Source: Mallotus nudiflorus (lineage: Eukaryota; Streptophyta; Magnoliopsida; Malpighiales; Euphorbiaceae). Taken from it: DNA of 64,000 nt. Numbering within the stretch: the stretch's first letter is position 1; every line of letters starts with the position of its first letter. A model generated the notes under the pieces. The model ran no database searches, was not told the DNA's origin, and was given only the letters and a program-made list of their open reading frames with translations. Made by a program: the position numbers and the translations under genes. Positions 23,642-35,570 of the stretch are shown here, in pieces. The DNA lies in NCBI GenBank assembly GCA_947683625.1, contig CANTUR010000541.1, positions 398,501-462,500 on the forward strand, read 5' to 3'.

Positions 23642-24591
23642 TGTCTAATGTGATACCGCACACTGCAAGTATACGGGTTGACAAGTAATATAGAGAAAGA
23701 AAAGTATCATTCCCATGAGAATTGGGGACTAAGCACCTATTAGCTTTGGTTTAATATGTTTGGAACTTACAAATTGGACTTGAATACAATCATGAACAAA
23801 CTAACGAAACAACAATTGAGGAAATGCTAATTGAACTAACACTAAACACTTAATGGGGAAATCAATTAGTATTGGAATTATGTTATTGGGGAATGACATA
23901 CCACATTATCCTCTAGTCAAATTATAGTTCAAATCAAGTTATTTGCATACCTCAAGCTCCCAAGAATTATTTAACAGTCTCTCTCAAGTAATGTTAAACT
24001 CTACTAATATGCATCCATTAAATCTCAAAATCATAGTTTAATTCTCATCCTCACTATGAAAGTAAGCTTACATCAAACAAATTAGGTATTAGGTAAGCTT
24101 ATGGAGGATTGAAAGGGTTCACGCTCTATCAAGTCATTAATCATTCAACATGCATTTATGGGTCTACTAGATCTACCATTTTTTAATGTATAAATCTATA
24201 CTAAGGTCATATTTGGCCAAATCACAACACAAATCAAAGCACAACAAACATAATATGTATTAAACAAGGTAGGATTTATAAATTAAACTTGATTCAAATG
24301 GGTTTCCAAAATCCCAACAACATAAATGAAAACTTAGCCAAACATGGCTTCCATAATCATCATTTATCATTCAATACAACCCAAAAGATTAAAGAAATTA
24401 AATGAAATAAAAAGGGGAAGAGAAATTGTTATCAAGAAGCTTAAATCTTTAATAGAGGCTCTTTTCTTCTTCTTAACTTCTTTTTCTCTTCTTAATCCTT
24501 TTTCTCTCTCTTAGTTATTATGGGTCCTCTTTCAAGATTGATTCTCTTCTCAATGATATCCTCCAAATTATGGTCTTTGTCCTTTTATAGT
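23642..24591 (-). repeat. Athila 5' LTR, 3' part
   Basis: Begins (plus sense) TGTCTAATGTGATACCGCAC. The CGCACACTGCAAGTATACGG block is common in Athila LTRs. The LTR is cut at 24591 by Tat-2 and resumes at 38106. Nothing else is encoded here. Confidence 0.65.
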
Positions 24592-24829
24592 TGTAGACAC
24601 CCGATTCGGTCGGCCCGTGTTAGGGGACGAATTAGGGTTACTCAGTTTGACCGGCCCATTGTCAAGCCCAATGATGAGAATGTGAACTTGGATATGAGAA
24701 TGAAGCCTAAATCTTTAAGTGGAAAGTGGACTTGAAAACCCAAAGCTTGGAAAATCCAAAATTGAGCCCAACTACCCAAATTTGGCCCAAGCCTGCTTGG
24801 CCCAACGCAGGACCGGGCCAAAGGGGCAC

Positions 24830-24880
24830 CGCCTTAGTGTAATGAGGCGATCGCCTCACCGATGAGGCGCCACCCCTATG
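24830..24880. repeat. Palindrome unit, Tat-2 5' LTR
   Basis: One exact GAGGCGATCGCCTC followed by ACCGATGAGGCGCC. The 3' LTR has two exact units here, 50 bp apart (36231-36300). Confidence 0.85.
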
Positions 24881-25539
24881 GCAGCCCACTTGCAGCTGCA
24901 ATCATGATGGCTAAGTGGTGCGAGCCCCACTCTCTAGACCTCTTCCTTGCATGAGGGAAAGATTTTTGGGAAAAGGAAAAAGGCTATGAGAGCTCATGAT
25001 GGGCTAGGAGGCTTAGGGGGATGGGAAAGCTAAGGAATAAAAGAGAAAAAAAGAGAGAGAAAAAGGGTTTTTTTTTGGGATTTGGAAAAAAAAGAGAGGA
25101 GGGACAGCTCTCAAAAAAGGAAAAAACACAGAGGGTAAAAGAAAAGAGAAAAAAAATGTCCTCAAGAAAGGGAAGGAAGGTTGAAGCAAAGGAGTCCACT
25201 TTCTCCATAAGGGAAGAAGGAAGAAACTTGTGTCAAAGGTGGATACTACATCCTAGCAAGGATCTCAATCAAAAAAACTTTGAGGGCCTCTCATTTTGGT
25301 ATAAAATTTGCACTTAAACTTGACATGTTCATAATTTTATGTGTTCTTCCTTATGTGTAACTAAGCTATTAGTACATTTTAGGTTTATCTTTAATGTGTC
25401 ATGCTTGATATCTCATTCTATTGATGGATCTTTGAATATTTTTGCATGTAGTCATAGTATGATGAGCGTAGAGTGTATATATGCATGTTTTGGTTACTTA
25501 GAGTAGAAGTTTGTACGTCTTGGGAGTCAGAGCCGGCCT

Positions 25540-25720
25540 AGTGATCAGGCGATGCCTCTTTAGAGAGGCGATTGCCTCATCACAAAGGCGATCGCCCCAT
25601 TGATAGGTCTCCAAAAGGCCCTTTTTTGTATGTGACTCACGTGTTTTTAGTAATGAGGCAGGTTCCCCTATTGATGAGGCGATCACCTCATCAATGAGGC
25701 GGCCACCTCATTGGCAGGGT
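25540..25720. repeat. Palindrome cluster, Tat-2 5' LTR
   Basis: Includes AAAGGCGATCGCCCC (exact core) and GAGGCGATTGCCTC, GAGGCGATCACCTC, GAGGCGGCCACCTC variants. Confidence 0.8.
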
Positions 25721-26597
25721 TAACCCGTTTCCTGCTTTGTTTTTTTTGTTTGCTATGACGTCTGCTTTAATATGTCCCCTTTTGACCTTAAATATGTCTG
25801 CATGATTGCATGATGGTGATTATCTTGATTACTTGATGATTTTTTTTTTTTGGTCTATAATGTGAAAACCCTCTTTTTATATATATAGAGTCTCCTTGCG
25901 AGTATTATTACATGTAACTTCATTTTTGTGAAAGGAAGGACTAACCATGTGTTATTTACAAGAATTACTTAATGATTTCTATCATTGAGTAGTCACTCTT
26001 GTTAGTTGTTCCCTCATACATTGCAATTTTTATGTCATTTTATTGGTTTATTTTTGGTATATGTTTGGTTTACTTTCTGTATATTATTCTTTTATTTAGC
26101 CTAAAAAAGCGTTGTAATCCTTAATCCCTTTCCCCATTTAATTTTGAATGAATGATTGTAAATTATTATTTATTTTATTCACTACATTTTTTTGAATGAT
26201 GGGACTTAAAGGCATGAAATTGGACTAATGTGCAAACTCGGACTTAATTATAAAATTTGGCAATTATCCAAAGGCAATTTCATTACATGTGGTAAATGAG
26301 GAAATAATCAAATAATTAAATGGTAATAAAATGCAAAACACAAACGGAGGCCAACCGTAAGGTTGGGTGAGCATTAAAACGCTCATACCCAGTTTTTGAA
26401 CCCAATCTCTGATGACAGATTCTGGGAACCTCCATAGGATCCAGTTACTGTACAGTGTGTCCCGACTTTTATCCAGGTGGCGACTCCATCTCTGAATAGG
26501 CCCAAGACCTATATCGTATTTCCTAGTGGGCCTCAAGCCCACACAGTGTCGTGGTCACCAAACACTTGGGGCGCACACTAAACCCCGCCGCCTATAG

Positions 26598-26614
26598 TGG
26601 TGACTCCACTGGGG
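26598..26614 (+). promoter_or_regulatory. Tat-2 primer-binding site for tRNA-Arg
   Basis: TGGTGACTCCACTGGGG, one base after the LTR end. It differs at one position from the complement of the plant tRNA-Arg(ACG) 3' end. Confidence 0.8.
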
Positions 26615-27532
26615 ATAGAGAAACTAATTCCATTCTTTTGCATTTTATCATCTTTAATTATTTTCTTATTTCTTCCTGCATTTTGTGCATTCACTACACA
26701 TTTTTGCACACAATGAGCACTTCAGTCCCAAATTAACCCGACAATAGTCAGTACTTCACTACCTACGTTTCACTCAAACCTGGTGGTGGAATATTTGATT
26801 ATTGTCACTCACGACAAGTACTAATCCATGTTGTTTGACCCTTGAGTGGGGAGACGTATATGGATGTATATCGTTGTGGGAGCCGAAGCCTTTTTACCCA
26901 AGACTCAAGCCCATGTAATTACTTAGCAACTATCCTTAGGAATTTTCTGACATGCATGTGTATTATGCCATATAATGGACCCTTAAAATAAATCTCAAGC
27001 CCATCAATAAGCAGTCCAAAATAAAATGGGCCCTCGTGTCCAACCAAAGCCCATTATAAATAAGCTAGTCAAACAAGGGCCTATCACGCCTACTCATAAC
27101 CCATTTCATATGGGCCTTGACAAGCAAGTTTATGGTGCTAAGGATCTTGGCTCATAGAAAGTGGACTCGAGCTTTATTTAAAGGAACCATTACTTGTCTA
27201 AATCATTTTGAGAGTTTTCTTGCATACGTCAGTTTTATTATCCCCCGTTAATAATTAAGACCCAGGCCAAAAATCCTAGGACAAGATACTTGCCATTGAA
27301 TACGTGTGTGGGAGAAATAAGGGTAAAATTTTGCACGTTTAAGTTCCATATTTTGACCTTGTATATCTTTTTGTGTGCACCTTTTTATTTCTAAATAAAA
27401 TGAACTTGCATATCATGTATACACGTCATGCATCATTCTAACCAATTGTTTTGTAGCGCTATAGATCCTTCAAGCTCAGTAGGGTGGGTCTGAACTAGTT
27501 CAAGTCATTTGATCAGAAATTCAGAATTAGGA
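26615..27532 (+). other. Tat-2 5' leader, non-coding
   Basis: Untranslated leader of about 0.9 kb matching the Tat-1 leader. No supported frame. Confidence 0.7.
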
Positions 27533-28805
27533 ATGGCAGGAGGGTTTGATCCAGAAGCATTTGGGGCACGGTGGAAAGAAGAAGTAATAACAGAAACTCA
27601 GGCTATGATAAGGGAAATGATGGGGGAGATTACTAAACTTATTAGAGAAAGTTAGCCAACACAGCCACCCAATGCACCACCAATTGATCCGGTCAATCTT
27701 GATGAGGAGATACCAATTAAAGGAAGGGAAGAGGATGATGTGATAGTATTGGCCAATCCAAGGAATCAAAGAAATGTCATCCAAGCTGAGGATGTGGGTC
27801 AGACTAAGTGGGCTAAGAATATGACCAAAGTGATGAATCAAATGCAGGTGATGATGAAAGAGAAGGGTATGGTTGCCCCCCTAGATTACAATCTGAATTT
27901 GGAAAAGGGTGATGAACCACTGCCTTGTAAGTTTAAATTCCCAGACATGAAGAAGTATACTAGTGCTGAGGATCCTCGTTTGCATTTGAAGCAATATGTA
28001 ACATACATGAGGGCTACTGAGCTAACTGAGAGCCAAATTGTTAAGCAGTTCCCTATTTCATTGGAAGGAGCACCGATTCGTTGGTATTACACCTTAGAAC
28101 TGCATGTTCAATCGGATTGGAAAGAATTGTGCACTGTTTTTGTCAAGCAATATGGTCTCAATGTTTAACTAGAGGTGTCCCTAAGAGATCTACAGAATAC
28201 CAAGCAGAACTTTAGCGAGCCTTTTTCTGATTACCTAACTCATTGGAGGGGAAAATTGTCCTTGATGAGGCATAAGCCAGCTGAGTCCAACCAGTTGGTC
28301 TTGGCAATAGAAGGGTGTGTTCCCATATTGTCTAGGAAATTAAGGGATCCGGGGATCAGAAATTTTGAAGAGTTATATAGATTTGGGGGTCCAAAAAGAA
28401 TCAGATTTGGCTCAAGAGAAGAAATTCTTTGGAAGAGGTTCTAGAGGCAAAGAGGGTGCCAGCTCAAGCAGTAACATTCAGATTCAAGCTATTCGACCAC
28501 CGAGTAGTAATGTACAAGTCAGTACAGTTAGATAGGCCTGGAGATTTTCTAATATGGGACGTCCTATGTCTAAAGTTCTCGATAAGCTCATTGAGAAGAA
28601 CCTGCTATGACCTTTGCCTTCGCAACAACCCTTGCCTGGAGCCAACCCAAAGCTTTTCTGTAAATTTCATCAGACCATCGAGCATGACACAAACAGCTAC
28701 GCCCGGTTAAAGCATGAAATCCAACATTTTATAGACTCAGGTAAAATCACCGACCCAGAAAATAGAAAATCAAACACTCAAACCAACCCATTACCCAATT
28801 ACTAA
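27533..28805 (+). pseudogene. Tat-2 gag
   Basis: Starts MAGGFDPEAFGARWKEEV at 27533 and meets a TAG (for Gln) at 27653. The main frame (27740-28168) contains FKFPDMKKYTSAEDPRLHLK and ESQIVKQFPISLEGAPIRWYY. After a stop it continues SLRDLQNTKQNFSEPFSDYL, then a frameshift near 28385. The knuckle near 28659-28706 reads CKFHQTIEHDTNSY: the last Cys of the C-x2-H-x4-H-x4-C pattern is changed to Tyr. The nucleocapsid end (KITDPENRKS) leads to the gag-protease junction. Confidence 0.85.
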
Positions 28806-28849
28806 AATGTACCACCTCCTAACCCATCCATTCTGATGGTCAACTCTAG

Positions 28850-29418
28850 CTTAACAGAAGAATAAGTCCTAAACTCCTTCATTGATGTCTCTCACCATTC
28901 TGATGGTAAAAGGGTATATGACATGTTGTGTGATGGTTGATAATGGTTCTGCCATCAATGTGTGTCCATTAAAGATTCTACCAAAGCTAGGGTTGACGAT
29001 AGATTACTTAAAGCCTTCTGAAGTAGTTATCAAGGCTTGCGATGACACCAAAAGATCTGTGCAGGGAACTTTCAGGGCGTTAGTCAGAATAGGGCCTATA
29101 GAAGTCTGGGTTGACCTACATGTGATTGATATCCTGGTAACCTTTGCCATTTTATTGGGAAGGCCATGGTTTGACCCCCTAGGCGATGTTCCATCCACTG
29201 TTCATCAGAAGGTTAAGTTTCCACATGAAGGAAGAGTTGTCACCATCTCAGTCGAAACTGAAGTCGCCATAGCCGCACTGAAGTTGATCCCTAAGGAGAT
29301 TTCCCCTAGCCCTAGTTTTGAAGTCTGTATGATCTATAAAGATGAGATGGATGAAAGGGTTCTAAGAATGATGCACAATATGAAATTTCTGCCCGGCATG
29401 GGGTTAGGGAAAAATTAG
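28850..29418 (+). pseudogene. Tat-2 protease with G-patch-like tail
   Basis: MTCCVMVDNGSAINVCPLK carries the DNGSA active-site variant; AILLGRPWFDPL follows. The end is MKFLPGMGLGKN and a TAG. The DNGSA form is shared with Tat-1, so it is a family trait and not decay. Just upstream, FIDVSH joins directly to HSDGKRVYD, which marks a deletion of about 450 bp relative to Tat-1. Confidence 0.85.
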
Positions 29419-31510
29419 AGTGGACCTTCAGAGTTTGTGGGAAGCAAGGTACCTGTTCTAAAGCATGGGTTAGGATTCAAAGAGGTTGACAAAGCTAGGA
29501 AGGAATTGGGTATGTCAGATCGGTCTAAGGAAAAGGGGGAGGAAACCGTAGCTAAAAATAAGACTTTATGGGAAATCTTTGTAAAGGAAGGCACCAGGCA
29601 CCCATACAGTGGGACTCCAGAACCTCTCCTAATGGCTAGGGAAGTTATCCCAGGATTTGAGATCTTTACTGAATTTATGAACGAAACTAGGGAAGCTGCT
29701 ATCAAAAAGGCCCCTACTGAGGAGTTGGTACTGGTCGAAGAGGAGTCTAAAGAGGATGAAGCTACTTCGGAGTAGAAGAGCGTTGATGATCAGAACAAAG
29801 ACCTAGACTTTGAGACCTACATCCTCCATTCCATCATAGATACCTTTTAATGACTTTGATATTTGCCTAGCTTCTATGTTTGAAACTGATGATCTTTTCT
29901 TTTCAAAAGTGAATACAATGAAATCTGAATTTGCTTATTTGTGTGATGTGTTCCCTAATGGTTATTCTGTTTATGATGATCATTTCATGCATATTTTTGA
30001 CGTTAATTCCATGCAAACTGAATCATTTAATTTAGGCACAGATGATAATCCTAAAAATATATTGCTTGCTTCTGGTTTAACTCATGATGAGAGAGAAAAA
30101 ATGGAAAAAATCTTTAAAAAGAGACAGAAAGTATTTGCTTGGGGTTATAAAGACATGCCCAGAATCGACAGGGAGATCTCAAAACACAGAATCCCCACAT
30201 ACCCTCACATAGTGCCAATAAAGCAGAAGCAAAGGAGGCTAAGGCCAGAATGGGCTCTCTTGGTTAAGGAAGAAGTCAAAAAGCAGCTGAAGGAAAAGTT
30301 TTTAGAAGTGGTAGAGGACACTCAGTGGTTAGCAAATATAGTTCCAATTCCCAAGAAGGATAGAAGGGTCAGACTGTGTGTGGACTATCGAGATTTGAAT
30401 AAAGCCTGCCCTAAGGATGACTTTCCCCTATCGCATATTGACACATTGATTGATAGTGCGACTTCCAATGCAATGTACTCTTTTATGGATGGATTTTCGG
30501 GACATAATCATATCATGATGGCAATAATGGATAGATTGAAGACATCTTTCATCACCGAATGGGGCGTGTATTGTTACCAAGTGATGCCTTTCGGGTTGAA
30601 GAATGCAGGGGCCACTTATCAGAGGATGGCAACTGCCTTACTGCATGACATGATCCATAAAGAGGTCGAAGTGTATGTGGATGATATGATGGTGAAATCT
30701 GCAACCAGGGAAGGGCATTTTGAAGCACTAAATAAGTTTTTGGCTAGAGCATAAAAGTATAATCTTAGACTGAACCCGAAGAAGTGTGTTTTTGGGATCA
30801 CATCTGGGAAATTATTGGGACACATCATCAGTCAGAAAGGAATAGAGATGGATCCAGATAAAATCAGAGCAATCAGGGATATGCCCGCACTAAAAAATAG
30901 AAAAGAGGTTCGAGGGTTTCTGGAGTGCTTATAGTATATCAGCAGATTCATAGCCAAAATAATAGCCATCTGCGACCCTATCTTTAAGCTTCTGAAGAAA
31001 GACCAACCTATTATGTGGAACGAGAAGTGTCAACAGGCTTTTGAAACTATCAAGGATTATCTGATGAATCCCCCTGTCTTACAACCGTCGAGGTCAGGTA
31101 AAGTCTTAATCCTGTATCTGGCAATTAAAAAGGATGTAATAAGGGCAATGCTAGCATAGGAAGGTGAAAGGAAAACAGAGCATGATGTATATTACCTGAG
31201 TAAGAAGCCTCTACCCTATGAAGCTACTTATAGTTTAGTAGAGAAAACTTGTCTAGCAGTGATTTGGGCAATGAGGAAACTCTAACACTACTTCCAGTCA
31301 TATAAGGTGCAAGCAGTTTCCAAACATGATCCCCTCCAATACCTCCAACAGACACCGTCTCTTAAGGGAAAATTGGCTAGGTGGCTCGTTTTGCTCATAG
31401 AATTTAATATAGAGTATATGGCCAAAAAGACAGTAAAAGGAAAAGTAGTAGCAGACTTCTTAGCACAAAGCCAGGTGGAGGACACCCAAGAGTGGAAGTT
31501 GGAGTTCCCT
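29419..31510 (+). pseudogene. Tat-2 reverse transcriptase and RNase H
   Basis: After the linker (29437-29775), a long frame (29876-30754) holds the polymerase: KHRIPTYPHIVPIKQKQRRL, VDYRDLNKACPKDDFPLSHI, and YVDD at 30674-30685. It ends at a TAA inside RAEKYN. The thumb and connection follow (CHIISQKGIEMDPDKI), then RNase H to about 31510 (PLPYEATYSLVEKTCLAV, ADFLAQSQ). Five or more stops are scattered over the region, one TAG in LQYIS, so the copy is inactive. This is the best-preserved reverse transcriptase in the window. Confidence 0.9.
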
Positions 31511-31549
31511 TATGAGCATTTAGGGGCGATAGAGATGCAAGATTAGGAA

Positions 31550-31939
31550 ATGTACTTTGACGAAGCTTTCAACAACAAGGGGGCTGGGATAGGAGTAATT
31601 TTGGTTACGCCAGAAGGAGAAATGATCCCGATGGTAAAAAGGCTCGAATTTGAAGCAACCAATAACCAAGCAGAATATGAAGCCTACATCTTTGGCTTAG
31701 AAGCATTGTGTAGCGCAGGGGCAGAAAATGTCACTGTCTATGGGGATTCCATCCTAGTTATAAAACAAGCCACCAAAGAATGGGAGATAAAAGAAGACAG
31801 ATTACGGCTGTATTGGGAATACTTGACCACCATCCTGTGCTCCTTCACACAATGTAAATTCATTTATTTACCAAGGGAAGGAAACCAGGTAGCAGACGCC
31901 CTAGCCACACTGGCCTCCATGTGGGAAAGTGGGAAATAA
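31550..31939 (+). pseudogene. Tat-2 second (archaeal-type) RNase H
   Basis: A 129-residue open frame with all four acidic positions: FDEAF (31559), NNQAEYEAY, VYGDSILV and NQVADALA. Usual family form is FDGAS, so the Gly after the first Asp is changed to Glu. A domain of this type between RNase H and integrase identifies the Tat lineage. It is the longest uninterrupted domain in this element. Confidence 0.85.
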
Positions 31940-33270
31940 CCAGAGGCCAAACCCTTAATTCTCACAAAGTCTCGAGCCCCCTGTTATAAAAAGGAGAGAG
32001 CAATGCCAGTTGATGTCACTGAGAAACCTTGGTTCTATGATTTACAAAGGTATCTGGAAACTGGTCAATTTCTGGATGACGTTGATAAGAAAGAAAGGAT
32101 ATCCCTACAAATGTTGTCTCGACAGTTCATAAGCCATGGGGGGATGTTATATAAAAGAATGCCAATCGAGGGACACCTCAGATGTATCGACAAGGATGAA
32201 GATTGAAAGCTTATGGAAGCAATTCATGAAGGGGTGTGTGGACCACACATGAATGGGACTATCTTGGCGAAGAAAATAGCCCACCAGGGGTACTTTTGGC
32301 TCACCATGGAAGTGGATTGTGTTGGATTTGTGAAGAAATGTCACAATTGCCAAACATATGGTGATGTTAGCCACTTACCGTCTATGGAGCTTCAAGAAAT
32401 GATGTCGCCTTAGTCGTTTGCTGTATGGGGGATTGACATCATAGGGGAAGTAAGGCCAAAGGCAACTAATGGTCATCGGTACATCATTGTGGCCATCGAC
32501 TACTTCTCCAAGTAGGTTGAGGCTGAATCTCATGCTATCGTGGGGGCAAGGCAGATGTCGAGGTTCATCGAAAAGAACATAATCTGCAAGTATGGTCTGC
32601 CACACTATGTAGTCACAGACAATGGTGTTCAGTTTCGAGCAGAGACGGCCACACTACTAAAGGACTATAAGATTGAGCACCACAGATCATCTCCATATAG
32701 GCCACAAGCAAATGGAGCAGTAGAAGCAGCAAATAAGAATGTAAAAAAGATCTTGGCTAAGACGCTGGAAAATTACTGAGATTGGGCTGAGTACTTACAA
32801 TTCGCATTATGAGGGTACCAAACTACTGCTAGAACCCCGACAGGTCACTCCATACTCTTTAGTTTATAGGTGTGAGGCAATTTTTCCCGTAGAGGTCGAG
32901 ATAAGGTCATTGAGAGTCCTTCTAGAGTCTAAACTCCCTGAGTATCAGTGGGTCGAAAGTCAATTGGCTCAGTTGACACTGCTGGACGAAAAGAGGATGA
33001 AGGCTATGTATCATTCTCAGCTGTATCAGAGAAGAATAGCCCATTCTTATAATAAGAAGATCAAACTAGGCAAGATTTGAGAGGGGGATCTGGTATTGAA
33101 ACTCACAAGATCAATCATGACCGATCCTCGAGGAAAGTTTAAGCCCAACTGGGAGGGACCGTATCTAGTAAAGAAGTTTTTTTCGAAAGGCACTGCCATT
33201 TTGTCTAATATGGAGGGAAACGAGTTCAAAGAACCCATTAACCTAGAAAAGCTCAAGAAATACTTTCTGT
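31940..33270 (+). pseudogene. Tat-2 integrase
   Basis: The zinc-binding part has CVGFVKKCHNCQTYGDVSH (about 32330). The core has GIDIIGEV (32431), VVTDNGVQF with the second Asp at 32618, and NGAVEAANKN with Glu at 32723; the two last acids are 35 residues apart, as in the D,D35E pattern. Stops replace Trp in YFSKW, ENYxDWAEY and LQFALWGY. After 32800 the frame is lost, but GPYLVKKFF and LKKYF at the C-terminal end are readable (33160-33270). Confidence 0.88.
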
Positions 33271-33635
33271 GAAAAGTCTCACTAGGGAGAAAACCTCACA
33301 AAGAGGCTGTCTAGGTAAAAGTTAGAGACCAAAAAAAAAAAGAGAAAAAAAGAGGGGTCCTGCTGGACTGAAAACCTCGAAAGAGGCGGTCCAGGCAAAA
33401 GTTAAGGACGTATAAAAGGGGAAGGAGAGGCACAAAATGGTTAGTTGGAAAACTTGCAAGGGCAAGCCAAATAATAACATGAGATGTACCAGAAGCGAAA
33501 TGTATATACGTTTTGTGCTTAAATGAAATGAAATGGATTGCTTCAATTGTCGTTAAACATTGCATAATGTGTCCATTACAAGCCGTTTAACTAGTACAAA
33601 AGGGAAATTACTTCTAATAAAAGGTAACTCCCACA
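33271..33635 (+). other. Spacer between Tat-2 pol and antisense gene
   Basis: Matches Tat-1 7170-7540 reversed (for example CTCACAAAGAGGCTGTCTAG). No coding role seen. The joint with PMD exon 3 near 33630 is the edge of the 2.2-kb loss. Confidence 0.75.
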
Positions 33636-34988
33636 AGCAACTCTAACTCTAGAGCCCAGACCTAAAAAATGAAACCAAAAAAGTTAAGATTACTGATGTA
33701 AGTAATGGGGGTCAGAACAAGACAAAGAAAAAAGGGGGTCGTGACGTACCAGAATAGCATGCCAAAAGCCACAAAACCTCCTAGCCCCTCGAACCACCTC
33801 ATCCATGCTCCGGTATAGGTATGCCAAGGCGCAGCTACCCCAGTCGAATATGGGGACCTGATTAAGATCCCGAAGGGCCCGTAGGAACATCATATCGATG
33901 GAGCTGGCAGTTTTAGCAAAGAGGGTGGTACCGAGCAACTAGAGCAAAAAAGCCCTCACCACCTGGTCAATCTCAAGGGGAAAGACCATCGCTGCAGCTC
34001 GATCCTGAGTATAGTAGCTCCTGATCGAGTCCAATTTAAGGATATGAGTCCCCTTCATGTCAGGAGTCATCCCCAAAAGTCGCTCAATATATACGACCTT
34101 ATCTAGAGGCAGCTGATGTAGACTCGCACCGAAAGGAATGGAATCCCTGACACAGGGGATCCCCATGATGGCAGTAAATGATACCAGGTCTAGAGTAAGC
34201 TCACCAAATGGGAGGTGGAAGCTGTGGGTTGTATCAAACCACCTCTCCATCAGGGCATGCAGTGGTTGGTAATCTATGCTCCCCTGCTCAGATGGAAGTG
34301 AGAGTACAAAGTCCTCAAACCCTGTCTCCTGAATCCGATTCCTCTGCTCATCAATCAAGTCACTGAAGAAGACCTGGGCTCCATGAAAATTCCCGACACC
34401 CTTGAATGTTTGAGCGTCATACTGCAAACAATAAATAAATAGGGAAGTGAAATTTATTCATGTTATGGTTTCAGAAAAGGAACTCAGAATGAATCCACTC
34501 TTGGACTGCGCGGTTTGCCCTGTTGATGAAGCAATCGCCTCACCATAGAGGCGATCGCCTTATCATAAAGGCAATCGCCTCTGTGAAAGGGCAATAAGTT
34601 ATCGCCTCTTCGCGGAAGCTTATCGTCTCTTCAATGAGGCAATCGCCTCATCAATGAGACAATCGCCTCTACGATGAGGCGATCACCTCTGTAAGGCGAG
34701 ACGGGTACAGTTCCCAATTTTTTGGCAAGCAAAACATGGATTTCTCATCTGCTTAATAAATTAATGTCCTAAGTTGGTAATTATATTTGATTAATCACTG
34801 ACCCAACATAATTTTACAGGAAATTATAAAGTACTAACCTCTCCAAATGCAGACGAGCAAATGTGGGACCCCAAGTCTACCAAAAGAGGAATCGAGTCTC
34901 CACGAGTCAATCCCGAGCTCCTAGAAGCGCTAACAAAAGGCAGGATATGATCCCACTCAGGCACAGGGGGTGTTCTCTCATCCTCCAT
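33636..34988 (-). pseudogene. PMD gene, antisense in Tat-2, truncated after exon 3 start
   Basis: Exon 1 (34988-34839, 50 codons) reads MEDERTPPVPEWDHILPFVS and ends at a GTTAGT donor. Exon 2 (34421-33750, 224 codons) opens after TTTGCAG and carries the PMD core: DYQPLHALMERWFDTTHSF, LPFGELTLDLVSFTAIMGIP, SSIDMMFLRALRDLNQVP. It ends before GTACGT. Both introns are phase 0, as in Tat-1. Only one stop (TAG, a former Tyr codon) lies in exon 2, so this gene is much better kept than gag-pol. Exon 3 starts VWALELELL and is cut near 33630. Transcription is opposite to the retroelement. Role unknown; PMD proteins include MAIN and MAIL1. Confidence 0.85.
34515..34695. repeat. Palindrome cluster in intron 1 of the Tat-2 PMD gene
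   Basis: Exact GAGGCGATCGCC at about 34550 and six or more decayed units (GAGGCAATCGCCTC, GAGGCGATCACCTC), alternating with short linkers. It fills about half of the intron. Confidence 0.85.
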
Positions 34989-35265
34989 TGACTGTAAAAG
35001 GGGGAAGGCATAAGGAATACAAGAAGTATAAGCAGAAGAAAATAGAGAAAAAGAAAAAGTAATAAAAGGATAAAAAAAGAAGAGTAAGGACAAAAGAGAA
35101 AGAAAAGTTATTTTTATAGCAAGCAAGAGCATAGGGTTTTCCCTAAAAAAAAAAGATGATGATTGGAAATTAGTTTCGCATACCAGGGAGGCGGAATTCA
35201 GAGTATAAATTTTTGAGATAAGGTTGCAAAAAAAAAAAGGCCAGGAAAACCCACATCGTAAGGGG

Positions 35266-35570
35266 GGGTTGTTCGGGTTTGAATCCCCAAAGCTCAAAGA
35301 CAGGGCTATTCGGGTTTGAATCCCCGAAGCTCAAAGACAGGGTTGTTCGAGTTTGAATCCCCAAAGCTCAAAGACAGAGTTGTTTAGGTTTGAATCCTTG
35401 AAGCTCAGAGACAAAGCTGTTCAAGTTTGAATCCCCAAAGCTCAAAGACAGAGCTGTTCAGGTTTGAATCCCCAAAGCTCAGAGACAAAGTTGTTAGGGT
35501 TTGAATCCCCGAAGCTCAAAGACAAATTTGTTCGGGTTTGAATCCCCAAAGCTCAAAGATTGAGATGACT
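35266..35570. repeat. 37-bp tandem array, eight units
   Basis: Eight consecutive units, each with TTCGGGTTTGAATCCCC, then AAGCTCAAAGACAG. The array lies between the PMD gene and the polypurine tract. Tat-1 has about six looser copies of the same motif (3205-3420), so the regular array arose in the Tat-2 lineage. Confidence 0.9.

Larger units (their letters stand above)
24592..26596 (+). repeat. Tat-2 5' LTR
   Basis: From TGTAGACACCCGATTCGG to GCCGCCTATA (CA end decayed to TA). It is 116 bp shorter than the 3' LTR, because of indels within the palindrome clusters at 24835 and 25540. A pyrimidine/purine-biased stretch lies near 25020-25200. Confidence 0.88.

Noticed and set aside
24984..25317. 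Lys/Arg/Glu-rich or Phe/Ser-rich frames on both strands
   Set aside because: The purine-rich stretch in the Tat-2 LTR gives open frames on both strands; the same stretch recurs at 36466-36769 in the other LTR.
35170..35364. Repeat protein with SFGDSNPN units
   Set aside because: It is the translation of the 37-bp tandem array; 37 is not a multiple of three, so no repeat protein is conserved.
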